Source of the DNA: Hoeflea sp. BAL378
Lineage (GTDB): Bacteria; Pseudomonadota; Alphaproteobacteria; Rhizobiales; Rhizobiaceae
NCBI RefSeq assembly: GCF_000759435.1
Contig: NZ_JRJG01000038.1
Coordinates: forward strand, 1 to 64,000
Length of the DNA: 64,000 nucleotides
Direction of reading: 5' to 3'
Shown here in pieces: positions 42,727 through 53,301 of this stretch (position 1 is the stretch's first letter; each line of letters begins with the position of its first letter). The notes under the pieces are model-generated. The model was not told the origin of the DNA. It did not search any database and was given only the letters and a program-made list of their open reading frames with translations. The position numbers and the translations under genes are program-made.

Positions 42727-44040
42727 ATGTCCAGTTTGAATGCGCCGTTCTTTTCTCCTGACGCCGTCGACACGCCTTACTGGTGGGATGCGGCGATGCC
42801 TGATGCCGCAGAGGCCGCCGCGATTCCCGCCAAGACGGAGGTCGCCATCATCGGTGCAGGCTTCACCGGCCTGAATGCCGCGCTGGTGCTGGCGCGGGCC
42901 GGCAAGCAGGTCTCCGTCTTTGAGGCAGATGCACCAGGGTGGGGCGCCTCCTCGCGCAACGGCGGTCTGCTCGGTCCCGGCTGGGCGTTCTTCGACACCG
43001 GCATGGGCTACAACGAAAGCGTCGCGCGCCGGGTGGTGGAGGAGAGCTTCCTCTCCCTGCAGCACGTCAAGGACGTTGTCGCCGCCGAGAATATCGACTG
43101 CGACCTGAAGGTTGTCGGCTATTTCAAGGGCGCCATGACCCCGCGCATCTATGATGGGCTCGGTCGCTACATCGACCGCATTCAGAAGGTGATCGACTGC
43201 GACGCCTATCTCGTCCCCCGGTCCGAACAGCATGCGGAGATCGGCACCGACCTCTATCACGGCGGCATCGTCATGCCGGGCTATGCCGGCATCCATCCCG
43301 GAAAATATGTCAAGGGTCTCGCCCAGGCCGCCGAGCGGCTCGGCGTGAAGATCTACAGCAATGCCCGCGTGACCGATCTTCAGCCGAAATCAGGCGAGTA
43401 CAGCTTCAAGGTCCGGGGCCGCGACGTCACTGCGCGGCAGGTCCTGATGGCAACCAATGGCTACAGCGGCTCGCTGCTGCCCTATCTCAAGCGTCGCATC
43501 ATCCCGGTTGGAAGCGGCATCATCGCCACCGAACCTCTACCGCCCGAAGTAATGGATCGCCTGATGCCGAAGCGGCGGATGCTCGCCGGCAGCCAGCGCG
43601 TGGTCACCTACTATCGGCCTTCGCCCGATGGAACGCGTGTCATCTTTGGCGGCAGGGTGCTCGACATGAGCGGCAGGCCCAAGGTCAACACGGCCAATGC
43701 AGCCTATATCCGAAGCCTGATGCTCAAGGTGTTTCCCGAACTTGAGAAGACCAGGATCAGCCATTACTGGCATGGGCAGCTCGGCTTCACCTTCGATCAT
43801 TTCCCGCATGTCGAGCAGATCGACGGCATGTATTTCTCGGGCGGCTACAATGGCACCGGCGTGGCGCGCGCGAGCTGGCTGGGAAGCAGGGTGGCGCACC
43901 AGATGCTGGGCAGCGACCTCGGCAAGACGGTCTATTCGGACCTCAAGTTCAACTCCCGCCCCTTCTTCAACGGCAAGCCGTGGTTCCTTCCGCTGGCGGT
44001 CTGGTACTACGGCATGCTCGACAAATGGGACCAGCGTTAA
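42727..44040 (+). CDS. FAD-dependent amine oxidase (PuuB/DAO family)
   Basis: 437-residue flavoenzyme of the D-amino-acid-oxidase superfamily. FAD motif VAIIGAGFTGLNAALVLARAGKQVSVFEAD, followed by WGASSRNGG where the cofactor is often attached, and C-terminal FSGGYNGTGVARASWLG. The closest recognisable type is gamma-glutamylputrescine oxidase (PuuB) and other secondary-amine oxidases, which give an aldehyde. It follows the ABC ATPase by 9 nt, so it acts on the imported amine or amino acid. The semialdehyde dehydrogenase at 46722 would oxidise the product. Confidence 0.87.
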   Translation: MSSLNAPFFSPDAVDTPYWWDAAMPDAAEAAAIPAKTEVAIIGAGFTGLNAALVLARAGKQVSVFEADAPGWGASSRNGGLLGPGWAFFDTGMGYNESVARRVVEESFLSLQHVKDVVAAENIDCDLKVVGYFKGAMTPRIYDGLGRYIDRIQKVIDCDAYLVPRSEQHAEIGTDLYHGGIVMPGYAGIHPGKYVKGLAQAAERLGVKIYSNARVTDLQPKSGEYSFKVRGRDVTARQVLMATNGYSGSLLPYLKRRIIPVGSGIIATEPLPPEVMDRLMPKRRMLAGSQRVVTYYRPSPDGTRVIFGGRVLDMSGRPKVNTANAAYIRSLMLKVFPELEKTRISHYWHGQLGFTFDHFPHVEQIDGMYFSGGYNGTGVARASWLGSRVAHQMLGSDLGKTVYSDLKFNSRPFFNGKPWFLPLAVWYYGMLDKWDQR

Positions 44041-44053
44041 GGCCGGCAGGCCA

Positions 44054-44083
44054 AGGGTCGCGCATGCCGGGGGCCGCGACCCT
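44054..44083 (+). terminator. Stem-loop after the amine oxidase gene
   Basis: Perfect 9-bp repeat AGGGTCGCG / CGCGACCCT with a 12-nt loop, 13 nt after the stop codon; no T-run. The remaining gap to the next gene (to 44338) shows nothing else that I can identify, so the hydroxyacid dehydrogenase may have its own promoter there. Confidence 0.5.
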
Positions 44084-44338
44084 CGGCATGCAGGCCGGGA
44101 ATGCCGGTCATTGTCCCCGCGAGGACGCAACCCCAAGTCCGTTCAGGAGTCCGTCCCCGCGGTGCGGCACAGGCGCGCTCCACATCGTCTTCGGCTGAGG
44201 CCGGCATCCCAGAGACCACCCGCATGATTTGCTTAATCGATCGCCCAGACCGCACTTTCTATCTGATTTTCGCGGTCATACGGCACCGGTCCGGAGGATC
44301 TCCCGATTACCATGCCGCGAGGATGAGAAAGGCCGCCC

Positions 44339-45262
44339 ATGACGCTGCTCTGTAACCTGGACTCTGCCCGCGCCGCTGCCTTTGCGGCGGTTTTCGAGCG
44401 CGCCTTGCCGGAGATCCCGCTCTCGCTGGACCCGGCCTCCGTGGATCCTGAAGAGGTGCGCTATCTTCTGAGCTGGCAAGTGCCGGCGGATGTCGACCGC
44501 TACCCCAATCTCGAGATCATGTTCTCGACGAGCGCCGGCATAGATCAGATCGCTTTCGACACTCTGCCGGCCAATGTGAAGCTCGTCCGCATGGTCGAGG
44601 ACGGCATCATCCGCATGATGCAGGAATATGTCGCGCTCTCGGTCCTGATGCTGCATCGCAATTTCGTCGGCTACAAGGATCAGCAGGCCAAGGCTATATG
44701 GCAAGTCATAGCCCAGCCGCAAGCCGCCGAAAGGCGTATCGGCGTGCTCGGCCTCGGGGTTCTCGGGCAGGCGGTTCTCGAACGCCTCGCGCCGTTCGGC
44801 TTTGAGCTCTCCGGTTGGAGCCGCAGCGCCAAGCACATCGCCGGCGTGACCTGTCTCAGCGGCGAGGAGGGCTTTGCGAAGCTGATCGCCACCAGCGATA
44901 TCCTGATCTGCCTTCTGCCGCTCACCGGGGAGACCACCGGCCTGCTCGATGCCGGGCTGCTCGCCCGATTGCCGCAAGGCGCCTCGCTCGTCCAGGTCGG
45001 TCGGGGAGCGCACCTCGATCACCAGGCCCTGCTCGATGCGCTGGACCGGGGCCACTTGTCGGCCGCCGTGCTCGATGTCACCGAGCCCGAACCATTGCCG
45101 GCCGCCCACCCTTTCTGGTCGCACTCCAGGATCGTGCTGACGCCGCACATCGCCAGCATCACCCAGCCCACCACCGCGGCACTAGCCGTGAGCGACAACA
45201 TTCGCCGACATCTTCAGGATCAGGATCTCATCGGTCTTGTCGACCGCACCCGCAACTACTGA
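44339..45262 (+). CDS. ghrA: D-2-hydroxyacid dehydrogenase (glyoxylate/hydroxypyruvate reductase A-like)
   Basis: 307-residue NAD(P)H-dependent reductase. Rossmann motif [17 protein letters not shown] with GWSRS after the second strand (favouring NADPH), and the catalytic Arg, Glu and His in [21 protein letters not shown] and LTPHIASIT. The short N-terminal region and overall layout match the GhrA subgroup. It would reduce glyoxylate, hydroxypyruvate or another 2-oxo acid. It starts a second transcript with the cupin, tartrate-dehydrogenase-like and aldehyde dehydrogenase genes. Confidence 0.87.
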   Translation: MTLLCNLDSARAAAFAAVFERALPEIPLSLDPASVDPEEVRYLLSWQVPADVDRYPNLEIMFSTSAGIDQIAFDTLPANVKLVRMVEDGIIRMMQEYVALSVLMLHRNFVGYKDQQAKAIWQVIAQPQAAERRIGVLGLGVLGQAVLERLAPFGFELSGWSRSAKHIAGVTCLSGEEGFAKLIATSDILICLLPLTGETTGLLDAGLLARLPQGASLVQVGRGAHLDHQALLDALDRGHLSAAVLDVTEPEPLPAAHPFWSHSRIVLTPHIASITQPTTAALAVSDNIRRHLQDQDLIGLVDRTRNY

Positions 45263-45280
45263 ACAACCAAAGGAAGACTC

Positions 45281-45634
45281 ATGACCGGCATTCACAGGAT
45301 TGACCACAACCCGACTTTCGCGCCGAAGGAATCGGTGGCTGCGCCCGACCGTCTGATTTCGGGCGATCCGCATTTCAAGAGCTGGCCGATGGATGAGGCC
45401 AAGGACGGCACCGTCAAGACGGGCGTCTGGGAGGGAACGCCGGGCGTCACCCACTCGATCAAGGGCGATACGTTCGAATTCTGCCATCTGCTCGCAGGCG
45501 TTATCGAACTGACGCCCAAGGACGGCGAACCGGTCGTCTATCGCGCCGGCGACAGCTTCGTCATGAAGCCGGGCTTCGTCGGCGTCTGGAAGACGATCGA
45601 GACCGTGCGCAAGATCTACGTCACCGTCACCTGA
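45281..45634 (+). CDS. Cupin domain protein (Cupin_3/EutQ-like)
   Basis: 117-residue single-domain cupin. The sequence GVWEGTPGVTHSIKGDTFEFCHLLAGVIELTPKDGEPVVYRAGDSFVMKPGFVGVWKT follows the Cupin_3 (DUF861) pattern found in ureidoglycolate-lyase-like and EutQ-type proteins. The metal ligands are less complete than in the cupin at 19198. 18 nt after the ghrA-like gene with AAAGGAAG upstream. Function unknown; often beside amine- or polyamine-oxidation genes. Confidence 0.82.
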   Translation: MTGIHRIDHNPTFAPKESVAAPDRLISGDPHFKSWPMDEAKDGTVKTGVWEGTPGVTHSIKGDTFEFCHLLAGVIELTPKDGEPVVYRAGDSFVMKPGFVGVWKTIETVRKIYVTVT

Positions 45635-45661
45635 CCGGCGCGCGCGAAAAGGGTTGATGAC

Positions 45662-46705
45662 ATGAAAAGCTACGACATCGCTCTCATCCCGGCAGATGGC
45701 ATCGGTCCGGACGTGGTGGACGCCGCCTGGGCGGTGTTGAGCAAGGTGGCAGCGCAGAGTGGTTTCGGGCTTTCCGGAACCACTTTCCCCTGGTCCTGCA
45801 CCTACTACAAGGAGACCGGCCAGATGATGCCGGGCGACGGCATCGAAACCCTGCGCTCCTTCGACGCCATCCTGCTCGGATCGGTCGGCTGGCCGGCGGA
45901 AGTGCCGGATTCGGTGTCCTTGCACGGCCTTCTGCTGACGATCCGCAAGGCTTTCGATCAGTATGCCAACATGCGGTCGCACCGGCTGCTGCCGGGCGTC
46001 AACGGGCCCCTGAAGGCGACGGATTTCGACCTCCTGTGCATTCGCGAGAACACCGAAGGCGAATATTCCGGCGCGGGCGGGCGGGTCCATCAAGGGACGC
46101 CCTCGGAAGTGGTCGTCGAAACCTCGATCTTCACCCGGCGCGGCGTCGAGCGCATTCTTCGCCATGGTTTCGAACAGGCGCGGCAGCGGAGCGGGCGCCT
46201 GGCATCCGTCACCAAGTCGAATGCGCAGCGGCATTCCATGGTCTTCTGGGACGAAGTCACCCGCGAACTTGCCGCAGAATATTCCGATGTCGAGGTGACC
46301 TCCTACCATGTGGACGCGCTGGCGGCGCGCCTGATCATGGCTCCGGAAAGCCTCGACGTCATCGTCGCCTCCAATCTCTTCGGCGATATCCTCACGGACA
46401 TGGGCGCCGCAATCCAGGGCGGGCTGGGGTTCGCCGCATCGGCGAACATCAATCCGGACCGCTCGGTGCCGTCGATGTTCGAACCGGTGCACGGCTCCGC
46501 CCCCGATATCGCTCATCTGGGCATCGCCAACCCGATCGCCACCATCTGGTCGGGCGCGATGATGCTCGAGCATCTGGGCGAAAGGCCGGCGGCGGGCCGG
46601 GTGATGAACGCCATCGCGGCGGCGACCGGAAAGGGCATCGGGGCCACGCCGGGCAAGGACAAGACTTCGGCAATCACCGCAGCAGTGCTTGAAGCGCTGG
46701 ACTGA
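45662..46705 (+). CDS. Tartrate dehydrogenase-like enzyme (isocitrate/isopropylmalate dehydrogenase family)
   Basis: 347-residue beta-decarboxylating dehydrogenase, NAD- and metal-dependent. N-terminal PADGIGPDVV, substrate-binding block GLLLTIRKAFDQYANMRSHRLLPGV, IRENTEGEYSGAGG, catalytic Lys and Tyr region and SNLFGDILTDMGAAIQGGLG, then FEPVHGSAPDIAHLGIANPIATIWSGAMML. The SVGWPAEVPDSVSLHGLL segment is typical of tartrate/D-malate dehydrogenases and not of LeuB. It oxidises tartrate, D-malate or a related 2-hydroxy-3-carboxy acid. Its genomic setting with amine oxidation genes is unexplained. Confidence 0.85.
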   Translation: MKSYDIALIPADGIGPDVVDAAWAVLSKVAAQSGFGLSGTTFPWSCTYYKETGQMMPGDGIETLRSFDAILLGSVGWPAEVPDSVSLHGLLLTIRKAFDQYANMRSHRLLPGVNGPLKATDFDLLCIRENTEGEYSGAGGRVHQGTPSEVVVETSIFTRRGVERILRHGFEQARQRSGRLASVTKSNAQRHSMVFWDEVTRELAAEYSDVEVTSYHVDALAARLIMAPESLDVIVASNLFGDILTDMGAAIQGGLGFAASANINPDRSVPSMFEPVHGSAPDIAHLGIANPIATIWSGAMMLEHLGERPAAGRVMNAIAAATGKGIGATPGKDKTSAITAAVLEALD

Positions 46706-46721
46706 CATCAGGAGAATTGAG

Positions 46722-48176
<1,455 letters not shown>

Positions 48177-48237
48177 GGTCGGCCTGACGCCCGCGTCCTG
48201 ACACTCTCTCCAAGCTGTTGTCGGTCAAAAGCACAAG

Positions 48238-48266
48238 GATCCGCCCCGGGCATGTCGGGGCGGATC
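48238..48266. terminator. Bidirectional stem-loop terminator
   Basis: Perfect 11-bp repeat GATCCGCCCCG / CGGGGCGGATC around a 7-nt loop, in the gap between convergent genes (plus-strand dehydrogenase ends at 48176, minus-strand EamA ends at 48308). It can serve both. Confidence 0.65.
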
Positions 48267-48307
48267 TTCGCGTTATGGAGAGGCAATTGAGCTTTCCGCT
48301 CGAGCCG

Positions 48308-49210
48308 CTAGATCTTTTTGCGCCCCATGACGGTGATTGCACCGCCGGCCAGAACAAGCGGCAGCGCCACGAGGAAGGCCGATGAAATTGGTTGATTGAA
48401 GAGCAGCAGGTCGGCCAGAAGCGGCCAGATGATCGCGAAATAGTCGAAAGGCGCCAGGAAGGATGCTTCCGCATTGCGAAACGCCACCGTGCTCGCGATC
48501 TGCGCCAACCCGCCGAACAGTCCGGCCAGGACCAGCAGCACGAACCCCGTCAGGTCCGGCATCACCCAGCCGAAGGGCAGGGTCGCAAGCCCGCATGTCA
48601 TCGAGGTCACGATGAAGTAGAAGGCGATGGCGCCTGCGCTCTCGGTGCGGTTCAGGCGCCGGATCATGATCAGTGCGAACGCGGTCAAGACACCGGTGAG
48701 AAGACCCAATATATAGCCCGCCAGCCGGTCGCCGGAAATCTGGCCTCCGCTCAGTTCGGGCCAGAACAGCACCAGGACGCCGGCGAAACCGATGACCACC
48801 CCGCTGGCCCGTCCCGCCGTCATCCGCTCTGACAGGATGAAGACGCCGGCGATGGCCGTGAAGATCGGCGCCAGATAGCCGAGCAGCGTCGCCTCGGCGA
48901 GCGGCAGGCGGGCGATTGCGGCGAAGGACGTGAACATGGCCGTTGCGCCGAGAGCGGAGCGGAGCAGGTGGCCGAGGGGCCGACGCGTTGCAAGTCCGGA
49001 CGGAAGCTCCGACCGCAGCCAGAGGAACAGGACCAGGGGTATGAGGGCAAACAGCGACCGGTAGAAGACGATCTCACCGAGCGGGATCGAACCTGACAGG
49101 CTCTTCACACAGACCGACATGGCCGCGAAAAGCAGTCCTGCCAGCACTCTCAGAGAGGCTCCCAGCCAGGGCCGCTCCTCAGGGTGCGAAACGGCGCCGG
49201 GCACACTCAT
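48308..49210 (-). CDS. EamA/DMT-family transporter
   Basis: 300-residue membrane protein with about ten hydrophobic helices in two EamA repeats. First repeat: LAGLLFAAMSVCVKSLSGSIPLGEIVFYRSLFALIPL; second: ILGLLTGVLTAFALIMIRRL through LVALPLVLAGGAITVMGRKK. Members export amino acids or metabolites. AAGGAAA lies before the ATG. Last gene of a minus-strand group after the aldehyde dehydrogenase. Confidence 0.87.
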   Translation of the reverse strand: MSVPGAVSHPEERPWLGASLRVLAGLLFAAMSVCVKSLSGSIPLGEIVFYRSLFALIPLVLFLWLRSELPSGLATRRPLGHLLRSALGATAMFTSFAAIARLPLAEATLLGYLAPIFTAIAGVFILSERMTAGRASGVVIGFAGVLVLFWPELSGGQISGDRLAGYILGLLTGVLTAFALIMIRRLNRTESAGAIAFYFIVTSMTCGLATLPFGWVMPDLTGFVLLVLAGLFGGLAQIASTVAFRNAEASFLAPFDYFAIIWPLLADLLLFNQPISSAFLVALPLVLAGGAITVMGRKKI

Positions 49211-49337
49211 CTGGCTTTTCCTTGATAGCTCATGGCGGACAAACGGCCGGGCGGGAATTGGCGCAGGTCACGGCCGGACCCGACGCGTGAGGATCTAGCG
49301 TCCGGATGGGCGTAGCGGCGGCGATCCGGGTGAACGC

Positions 49338-50795
49338 CTAGTCGAAATAGCCAAGGATCGATTTGACTTCGAGATATTCGGCCAGGCCTTCCGGGCCGTA
49401 TTCGCGCCCGTTGCCGGACTGCTTGTAGCCGCCGAACGGCGCCTGCGGGTCCCAGGCCGGATAATTGAGATGAACCTGGCCGGACCTGATCTGTGCGGCA
49501 ACGTCCTTTACGACGGACATGTCCTTGCCCTGCACCTGCGCGCCAAGGCCGTAGACAGTGTCATTGGCGATGTCGATGGCTTCCTCGATCGTGTCATAGG
49601 GGATGATGCAGAGAACCGGTCCGAAGATCTCCTCCCTGGCGATCTGCATGTCCGTCCGCACTTCGGAAAAGATCGTCGGTCTTGCATAAAGCCCGGCCGT
49701 CAGCCCGTCCGGTCTGCCTGCGCCGCCGGTGAGCAGCTTCGCGCCTTCGGCAAGGCCGGTCTCGATCATCATCTGCACACGGTTGAATTGCGCCTGGTTG
49801 GCCATCGCACCATGGGTCGTTGTCGGAGAAAGAGGATCTCCGACCACAATTTCCGACGCGGCCCGGGCGGCGATCGCTTCCACCTCGGGCAGCAGGGCCC
49901 GGGGAACGATCATGCGCGTCGGCGCGCTGCAGGATTGACCGAGATTGCGGAACGCCGAGGCGACGCCGAGCGAGACGGCGCGCTCGAGATCCGCATCGGG
50001 GAGGATGATGTTGGGGGACTTGCCGCCGAGTTCCTGCGCCACCCGCTTGACGGTCGGCGCGGCGGCCTGGGCCACCAGGATGCCGGCGCGGGTCGAGCCG
50101 GTGATGGAAATCATGTCGACGTCGGGATGGGAAGCCATCCTCTGCCCGACGACCGGGCCGTCGCCGTTGACAAGATTGAAGACACCGGCCGGAAAGCCCG
50201 CTTCCTCGACAGCCTCCGCGAAGAGCAAGGCATCGAGCGGCGCAAGCTCGCTCGGCTTCAGGATCACGGTGCAGCCCGCGGCCAGGGCGGGGGACACCTT
50301 GGCGGTGATCTGGAACAGCGGCCAGTTCCAGGGCGTGATCAGCCCGCACACGCCGATCGGCTCGCGGACGATCGCCGTATGGCCGCGCTGCTCGAGAAAC
50401 GGGAAGGACAGAAGGACGTCGCGCGTGGTTTTGACATGCGCAAGCGCGAGCGGCACCTGGGCGGTGCGCGCATAGCTGATGGCGGCGCCCATTTCCGCCG
50501 TCAGGCACTCGGCGAACAGCTCGCTGCGGCTTTCCAGGATCGACAGCAGGCGGGTGAGCAGTTCGGCGCGTTCTTGCGGCGTGGTGCGCGACCAGGCCCG
50601 GAAGGCGCGGCGCGCCGCAGCCACAGCCCTGTCGACATCCTGCGCGTCGCCCAACGCGATATGGGCAATCACGTCCCCGGTGGCCGGGTTGGTGACGGCG
50701 CCTTTCTCGGCGCCCGATGCCTCCACCCAGCGCCCGTCAATGAAGAACTGCCCCAGCCTGTTGTGGGCGACGAGATGTTCGAGAGCTGCGGTCAT
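49338..50795 (-). CDS. Aldehyde dehydrogenase family protein
   Basis: 485-residue aldehyde dehydrogenase. The catalytic cysteine sits in NLGQSCSAPTRM and the Glu in VAQELGGKSPNI; the C-terminal FGGYKQSGNGREYGPEGLAEYLEVKSIL is typical. Start at 50795 is supported by GAAGGA about 9 nt upstream; the open frame extends another 28 codons without support. It lies 124 nt after the DSD1-like gene on the minus strand. Specificity is unclear. Confidence 0.88.
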   Translation of the reverse strand: MTAALEHLVAHNRLGQFFIDGRWVEASGAEKGAVTNPATGDVIAHIALGDAQDVDRAVAAARRAFRAWSRTTPQERAELLTRLLSILESRSELFAECLTAEMGAAISYARTAQVPLALAHVKTTRDVLLSFPFLEQRGHTAIVREPIGVCGLITPWNWPLFQITAKVSPALAAGCTVILKPSELAPLDALLFAEAVEEAGFPAGVFNLVNGDGPVVGQRMASHPDVDMISITGSTRAGILVAQAAAPTVKRVAQELGGKSPNIILPDADLERAVSLGVASAFRNLGQSCSAPTRMIVPRALLPEVEAIAARAASEIVVGDPLSPTTTHGAMANQAQFNRVQMMIETGLAEGAKLLTGGAGRPDGLTAGLYARPTIFSEVRTDMQIAREEIFGPVLCIIPYDTIEEAIDIANDTVYGLGAQVQGKDMSVVKDVAAQIRSGQVHLNYPAWDPQAPFGGYKQSGNGREYGPEGLAEYLEVKSILGYFD

Positions 50796-50919
50796 GGGTC
50801 TATATCCTTCATGGCGAAACAGGCGCCGACTGTCGGCGGAAATCGGGGATGGCCGAAATGTCACGGGATGGTTGGCCAATCAAAATTCTTGCGAAGCGCT
50901 GGGATCATCGCGCGACGGA

Positions 50920-52098
50920 TTACCAGCCGCGCATGCGGGTCCAGCGCGCCTGGATGGCGGGGCTTTCGCCCTTCACGACACTGTAGAAATCGTGCTGGGC
51001 CGCCATGGCGCAGGCATGGTTTGGCAATATCCGCACCCTCGCGCCGATCGGCAGGTCCGGCATGGCTTCGGTCGATCCCGGGCGAAGGGCCAGAATGCCG
51101 TGTTCCTGGCTTGCCTGGGCGACGATCACGTCGTCATAGACACGGCCTTTCTCGTCGCAGACGATGCCGTAGCCCTGGTCGATCTTCTGGCTGGAGGTCC
51201 CGCGGTCGCGCGACAGGGCCATCCAGCCCGCATCCACCAGGATCCAGCCCTTGTCCGGCTTGGCGCCGACGACGGTGGCAAGCACCGAGATCGCCAGATC
51301 ATCGAGCGTGCAGACGCCGACGCCGTGCTGGACAAGATCAAAGAACATGTAGACGCCGGCGCGCACCTCGGTGACGCCGTCAAGATTCTCGGCAAAATGC
51401 GCCGTCGGCGTGGAGCCCAGGCTGACGATCGGGCAGGCGTGGCCGTGTGCCCTGAGGATGTCGGCGGCGCGCACGGTGGCGGCGCGTTCGTTCTCGGCGG
51501 CCGCCACCAGCGCTTCCCGGGTGTTCAGCGCGTAGGATTCGCCTGCATGCGACAGCACGCCGACGAGATCCACCCCCGCGGCCTTCATCCGGTCGGCAAC
51601 GGCGATGAGGGCCGGATCGGCCGGTTTCAGACCGCCGCGATGATCGTCGACGTCGAGTTCGATGAAGGCGGATGGGGTGACGCCGGTCTTCCTGCCCGCT
51701 TCGCCAAGCGCATCCGCCTGGTCCACCGTGTCGAGGAGAAATTTCACATTGGCCCCGGTGCGACGGCTGAGTTCGAGCCCGCGCACGGCTGCGGCCGGAG
51801 AGACGCCCACGGCATAGGTGATGTCCTTGAAGCCATAACCGGCGAAATATTCGGCCTCGGCCAGGGTCGAGACCGTGATCGGGCCCGGCTCCCCGGGATA
51901 GATCCGCCGGGCGACATCGATGCTCTTGGCGGTTTTCATGTGCGGGCGCAAAACGGCGCCGAATTTGCCGACATGATCCGCAAGCCGCTTGATGTTGCGA
52001 TCGAGCTTGCCCTGGTCGAGCAGCAGCGTCGGGGTGATCAGGTCGTCTATGGTCGCGGCTCCGCCCTTGGTCTGGGGGTCAACCTGCTTGGTGTCCAT
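50920..52098 (-). CDS. DSD1-family PLP-dependent enzyme (D-serine dehydratase/D-threonine aldolase-like)
   Basis: 392-residue fold-III PLP enzyme with an alanine-racemase-like barrel. K55 in RPHMKT is the predicted PLP lysine. H361 and C363 in PNHACAM correspond to the zinc ligands of eukaryotic-type D-serine dehydratases. Relatives include D-threo-3-hydroxyaspartate dehydratase, D-threonine aldolase and 3-hydroxy-D-aspartate aldolase (BhcC). It does not closely resemble BhcC. ATG 52098 has AGGA 8 nt upstream. Placed 10 nt after the GNAT gene on the minus strand. A beta-hydroxy D-amino acid substrate is likely. Confidence 0.84.
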   Translation of the reverse strand: MDTKQVDPQTKGGAATIDDLITPTLLLDQGKLDRNIKRLADHVGKFGAVLRPHMKTAKSIDVARRIYPGEPGPITVSTLAEAEYFAGYGFKDITYAVGVSPAAAVRGLELSRRTGANVKFLLDTVDQADALGEAGRKTGVTPSAFIELDVDDHRGGLKPADPALIAVADRMKAAGVDLVGVLSHAGESYALNTREALVAAAENERAATVRAADILRAHGHACPIVSLGSTPTAHFAENLDGVTEVRAGVYMFFDLVQHGVGVCTLDDLAISVLATVVGAKPDKGWILVDAGWMALSRDRGTSSQKIDQGYGIVCDEKGRVYDDVIVAQASQEHGILALRPGSTEAMPDLPIGARVRILPNHACAMAAQHDFYSVVKGESPAIQARWTRMRGW

Positions 52099-52108
52099 CG
52101 TCATCATC

Positions 52109-52957
52109 CTAACTGAAAGATTGGTTCGCAACCGCGTACATGTGGAAGGGGGCGACCGGGGCGGGTGTGGTTCCATGTACCATCGACACGGCCTCGCCGG
52201 CCAACGGGAGCCCGAGCTCTCGGAGCCAGTCGCTCAATCCGTCATCGGCATACACATCGATGCGGACGAACCGGCCGCGCAGTTTGACAAGGTGCGCGCA
52301 GATCAACCGTCTTGCGTCCTCAATGCTGGCGGCGGCGACGGGGCCAACCACGTATCCGCGTCCAAACCGCCGGCAGATGGCATAGCCGGCGATCTCTTGA
52401 TCGCGCACGAGCACGAGACCCTCGCCGGCGCCGAGAAGCGCGGCGACCAGATGCTGGCGCGGCATTCCGATCGCCCGTTCATCGAGGGCCTGGATTGCTG
52501 CCAGGTCGTCGGCCGTCGCCGGGCGGATGTCGTCGCTCCGGTCGATCTGCGGAACGTCGGCCAGGATCCCCTGATGCTGGTGCACCATGCCCCAGGGCTC
52601 GAAGCCGCGGCGGCGATAGAGCGGCAGCCCCTGTTCCGTGGAATTGAGAAGGACGTTTCGGCCTTTGGTTGATTGCAGCAACGCGTCGAAGAGCCGCGAC
52701 CCATGGCCGCCGCCCTGCGCTTTGGCCGTCACGATGATCATGCCGGCGGTGGCGTACCGCGCTCCATAGCACCACCAGAGAGCCGTCCCGAGAACCTCTC
52801 CGTCCCGTTCGAGAACCACGCCTTCACCGACCTGAGCGGCAAACTGCCAGTCCTCCAGCCGGTAAGGCCAGGAAAACTCCTGGGAAAGTTTCAGGGCGCC
52901 TTCGAGATGCCGGTTGTCCAGCTTCACCAGCGCAATTTCGCAGCTTTCATTGCTCAT
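52109..52957 (-). CDS. GNAT-family N-acetyltransferase (two domains)
   Basis: 282-residue protein with an N-terminal GNAT domain (VVLERDGEVLGTALWWCYG, MIIVTAKAQGGGHGSRLFDALL as the acetyl-CoA loop) and a C-terminal acetyltransferase-like half (LVLVRDQEIAGYAICRRFGRGYVVGPV) of the double-domain type. The longer open frame to 53113 has no support before MSNESCEI at 52957. First gene of the minus-strand group; it could N-acetylate an amino compound linked to the DSD1-like enzyme, but the substrate is unknown. Confidence 0.82.
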   Translation of the reverse strand: MSNESCEIALVKLDNRHLEGALKLSQEFSWPYRLEDWQFAAQVGEGVVLERDGEVLGTALWWCYGARYATAGMIIVTAKAQGGGHGSRLFDALLQSTKGRNVLLNSTEQGLPLYRRRGFEPWGMVHQHQGILADVPQIDRSDDIRPATADDLAAIQALDERAIGMPRQHLVAALLGAGEGLVLVRDQEIAGYAICRRFGRGYVVGPVAAASIEDARRLICAHLVKLRGRFVRIDVYADDGLSDWLRELGLPLAGEAVSMVHGTTPAPVAPFHMYAVANQSFS

Positions 52958-53301
52958 GAGTGTCCAGGTATCCGCCCTATCGGAAGCCGCGTCATGCTCC
53001 ACTTTGAAGTCAGGAATGTTCAGCCAGTTTCCCCGCGCCGCCACACATTTCTGTGCTTTTTTGACCTGGCTATTTGGTGGATTAATCTGTTTTCCGCGAC
53101 AGGGCGGCATCACCTGTGCAGGCCATTCTGGTCTAAGAGGACCAGCGTATCAACATGCTCGATGGTGCGTCATTGCGCGCGTCCGGCGTGAGTCATGGAT
53201 CATGGTCCGGGCCGGGCGGTGGATTGGCGAGGTCTTTGCTGCGCACGAAGTCCGGGGCGCCAAGGGACGCGCCCCTGTTGAGCTCGGCAGAGGGACCAGC
53301 C
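52958..53301. other. Divergent promoter region (GNAT / ornithine-cyclodeaminase family)
   Basis: 344 bases without a supported gene. A possible promoter reads TTGACC (53061-53066) and TAATCT (53083-53088), plus strand. Downstream is an 18-bp palindrome at 53128-53145. Confidence 0.4.
53128..53145. promoter_or_regulatory. Palindrome, candidate GntR-type operator
   Basis: CTGGTC-N6-GACCAG, perfectly symmetric, about 45 nt downstream of the possible -10 at 53083 and 157 nt before the ornithine-cyclodeaminase start. The TGGTC/GACCA halves resemble FCD-type GntR operators, though the spacer is long. No GntR gene lies in this window. Confidence 0.4.

Noticed and set aside
49470-51374. 634-codon plus-strand open frame over the minus-strand aldehyde dehydrogenase and DSD1-like genes
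   Set aside because: Antisense artefact; the minus-strand proteins are clearly real.
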